Shown: one piece after another, positions 63,380-64,000 of the stretch
Layout of the letters: each line of letters starts with the position of its first letter
Position numbering within the stretch: the first letter of the stretch is position 1
NCBI GenBank assembly: GCA_041399085.1
Contig: JAWKTM010000009.1
Coordinates: 1-64,000, forward strand
Direction of reading: 5' to 3'
Origin: JAWKTM01 sp041399085
Lineage (GTDB): Bacteria > Planctomycetota > Planctomycetia > Pirellulales > Pirellulaceae
Length of the DNA: 64,000 nt
The notes under the pieces: model-generated
Database searches by the model: none
What the model was told of the DNA's origin: nothing
Seen by the model: the letters and a program-made list of their open reading frames with translations, nothing else
Position numbers and translations under genes: made by a program

Positions 63380-64000
63380 CTACTGCGATTCGGGCGATGT
63401 TGGGTCCGTCCGACGTTTCGGCTTCAAACGGTGGCTGACTTCTTCGACTGTGAGCAAGCCCCAATCCAACGACTCATCTTGCTCGTACTGCTTGCCCAAC
63501 GTGAGCGCCGTCATCGCTTTGGCCAATTCGTATCCCAAATAGAAAGCGTGCGACGCGTCCAGGTTCTTCGGCTCACGAGATTGAAGTTGCTCGAACAGTC
63601 GAAACGGATCCGAGTCGCTCAGATGCAAACCGGCCGAAACCAAATGCAGCCGGCCGTTTTCGGCGAACAGACGGTAGTTGTGGTCGCGAATCTCATCAGC
63701 CAAACGATCGAGCGCCGCGTCGCCCAGCGAAGTCAACTGAGTATCACGTAGCATCACGAGTCGTGGCTCGAGATGCTTCGGCGGCACTCGATGCGTCACC
63801 GCATGATGAACCAAACGCCGAGCCAAATCGCATTCGCGCACGCTGCCGCGCGCCCAGTTGATGACCTCCGTCGTCAGCACGCTACGAATTCCCTGTTCCT
63901 GACAGAATCCCAACAACATCACATTCACGCCCGCCGAATCCACATCGGTCAGCTCCGTGAGGTTGCCGATTCCCATCATGATTTCCGCGTCGGGATACCG
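63380..64000 (-). CDS. DUF6513/dihydropteroate-synthase-like protein, C-terminal part (runs off the right edge)
   Basis: About 206 codons are visible, reading from the window edge to the stop at 63380. The segment MMGIGNLTELTDVDSAGVNV and QEQGIRSVLTTEVINWARGSVRECDLARRL matches the pterin-binding, dihydropteroate-synthase-like proteins that accompany tetrahydromethanopterin genes in methylotrophs and Planctomycetes. The remainder (HRVPPKHLEPRLVMLRD, HLVSAGLHLSDSDPF) is the family-specific C-terminus. It probably joins pterin and an aminobenzoate-type group in H4MPT synthesis. The N-terminal part is outside the window. With ftr and pabB nearby, the context supports this. Confidence 0.8.
   Translation of the reverse strand, partial: RYPDAEIMMGIGNLTELTDVDSAGVNVMLLGFCQEQGIRSVLTTEVINWARGSVRECDLARRLVHHAVTHRVPPKHLEPRLVMLRDTQLTSLGDAALDRLADEIRDHNYRLFAENGRLHLVSAGLHLSDSDPFRLFEQLQSREPKNLDASHAFYLGYELAKAMTALTLGKQYEQDESLDWGLLTVEEVSHRLKPKRRTDPTSPESQ

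Noticed and set aside
1..64000. tRNA, rRNA, insertion sequences, integrases and phage genes
   Set aside because: I looked for tRNA-like TPsiC-arm patterns, transposase motifs and integrase motifs and found none that were convincing; a dedicated scan could still find a short RNA.

Overview
The window looks like a chromosomal segment of a planctomycete, most likely from the Pirellulales (Pirellula/Rhodopirellula/Blastopirellula type). The main evidence is three DUF1501 genes, each paired with a DUF1549/DUF1553 cytochrome-type surface protein, plus one DUF1592-family/DUF1552 pair. These families are heavily expanded in Planctomycetes. LL-diaminopimelate aminotransferase, a formylmethanofuran:H4MPT formyltransferase, a PPi-type phosphofructokinase and several very large secreted proteins fit the same picture. 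The sequence is GC-rich, start codons often have a GGAG-type ribosome binding site, and no rRNA, tRNA, phage, insertion sequence or CRISPR array was seen.

Layout. 1-7.3 kb: end of a TPR protein, a small CxxC protein, an aminotransferase, a Pro/Ala-rich exported protein, a DUF4432 protein, a His-rich ZIP transporter and an esterase whose C-terminal domain is cut off by a frameshift. 7.4-15.9 kb: two divergent planctomycete gene pairs (DUF1501 + cytochrome/LamG/DUF1553; DUF1592 + DUF1552). 16-22 kb: a flavin amine oxidase, a gamma-glutamylcyclotransferase-fold protein, a badly frameshifted thioredoxin-trypsin gene, and an HlyD adaptor overlapping an exported MacB-like domain. 22.1-30.5 kb: one 2,794-residue TPR/alpha-2-macroglobulin/TPR protein. 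30.8-37.3 kb: a second esterase, a second DUF1501/DUF1553 pair and dapL. 37.4-42.0 kb: a three-gene ABC-2 exporter, larC and a small zinc-ribbon membrane protein. 42.0-42.8 kb: a gene-free stretch with a long inverted repeat and a 42-nt hairpin repeat array. 42.8-49.4 kb: RND transporter, redoxin/copper-monooxygenase fusion, pfp, csrA and a small basic protein. 49.7-57.2 kb: a polytopic membrane protein, a sugar-type ABC ATPase, a GspE-type ATPase, a STAS protein, ftr and a J-domain-like protein. 57.2-64 kb: pabB, a third DUF1501 gene, an LRR-cytochrome-DUF1549/1553 fusion, and the end of a DUF6513/dihydropteroate-synthase-like gene.

How it fits together. The paired DUF1501 and cytochrome/DUF1549/1553 products are exported, probably via Tat and Sec respectively, and presumably act together on the cell surface. 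ftr, the DUF6513 pterin gene and pabB all touch tetrahydromethanopterin-linked C1 chemistry or pterin supply and lie within 10 kb of each other. Six genes are interrupted by frameshifts. In several, restoring one base of a short homopolymer rejoins two halves of a known family, so some are probably assembly errors. The thioredoxin-trypsin gene, with at least five shifts, is the best candidate for real decay.
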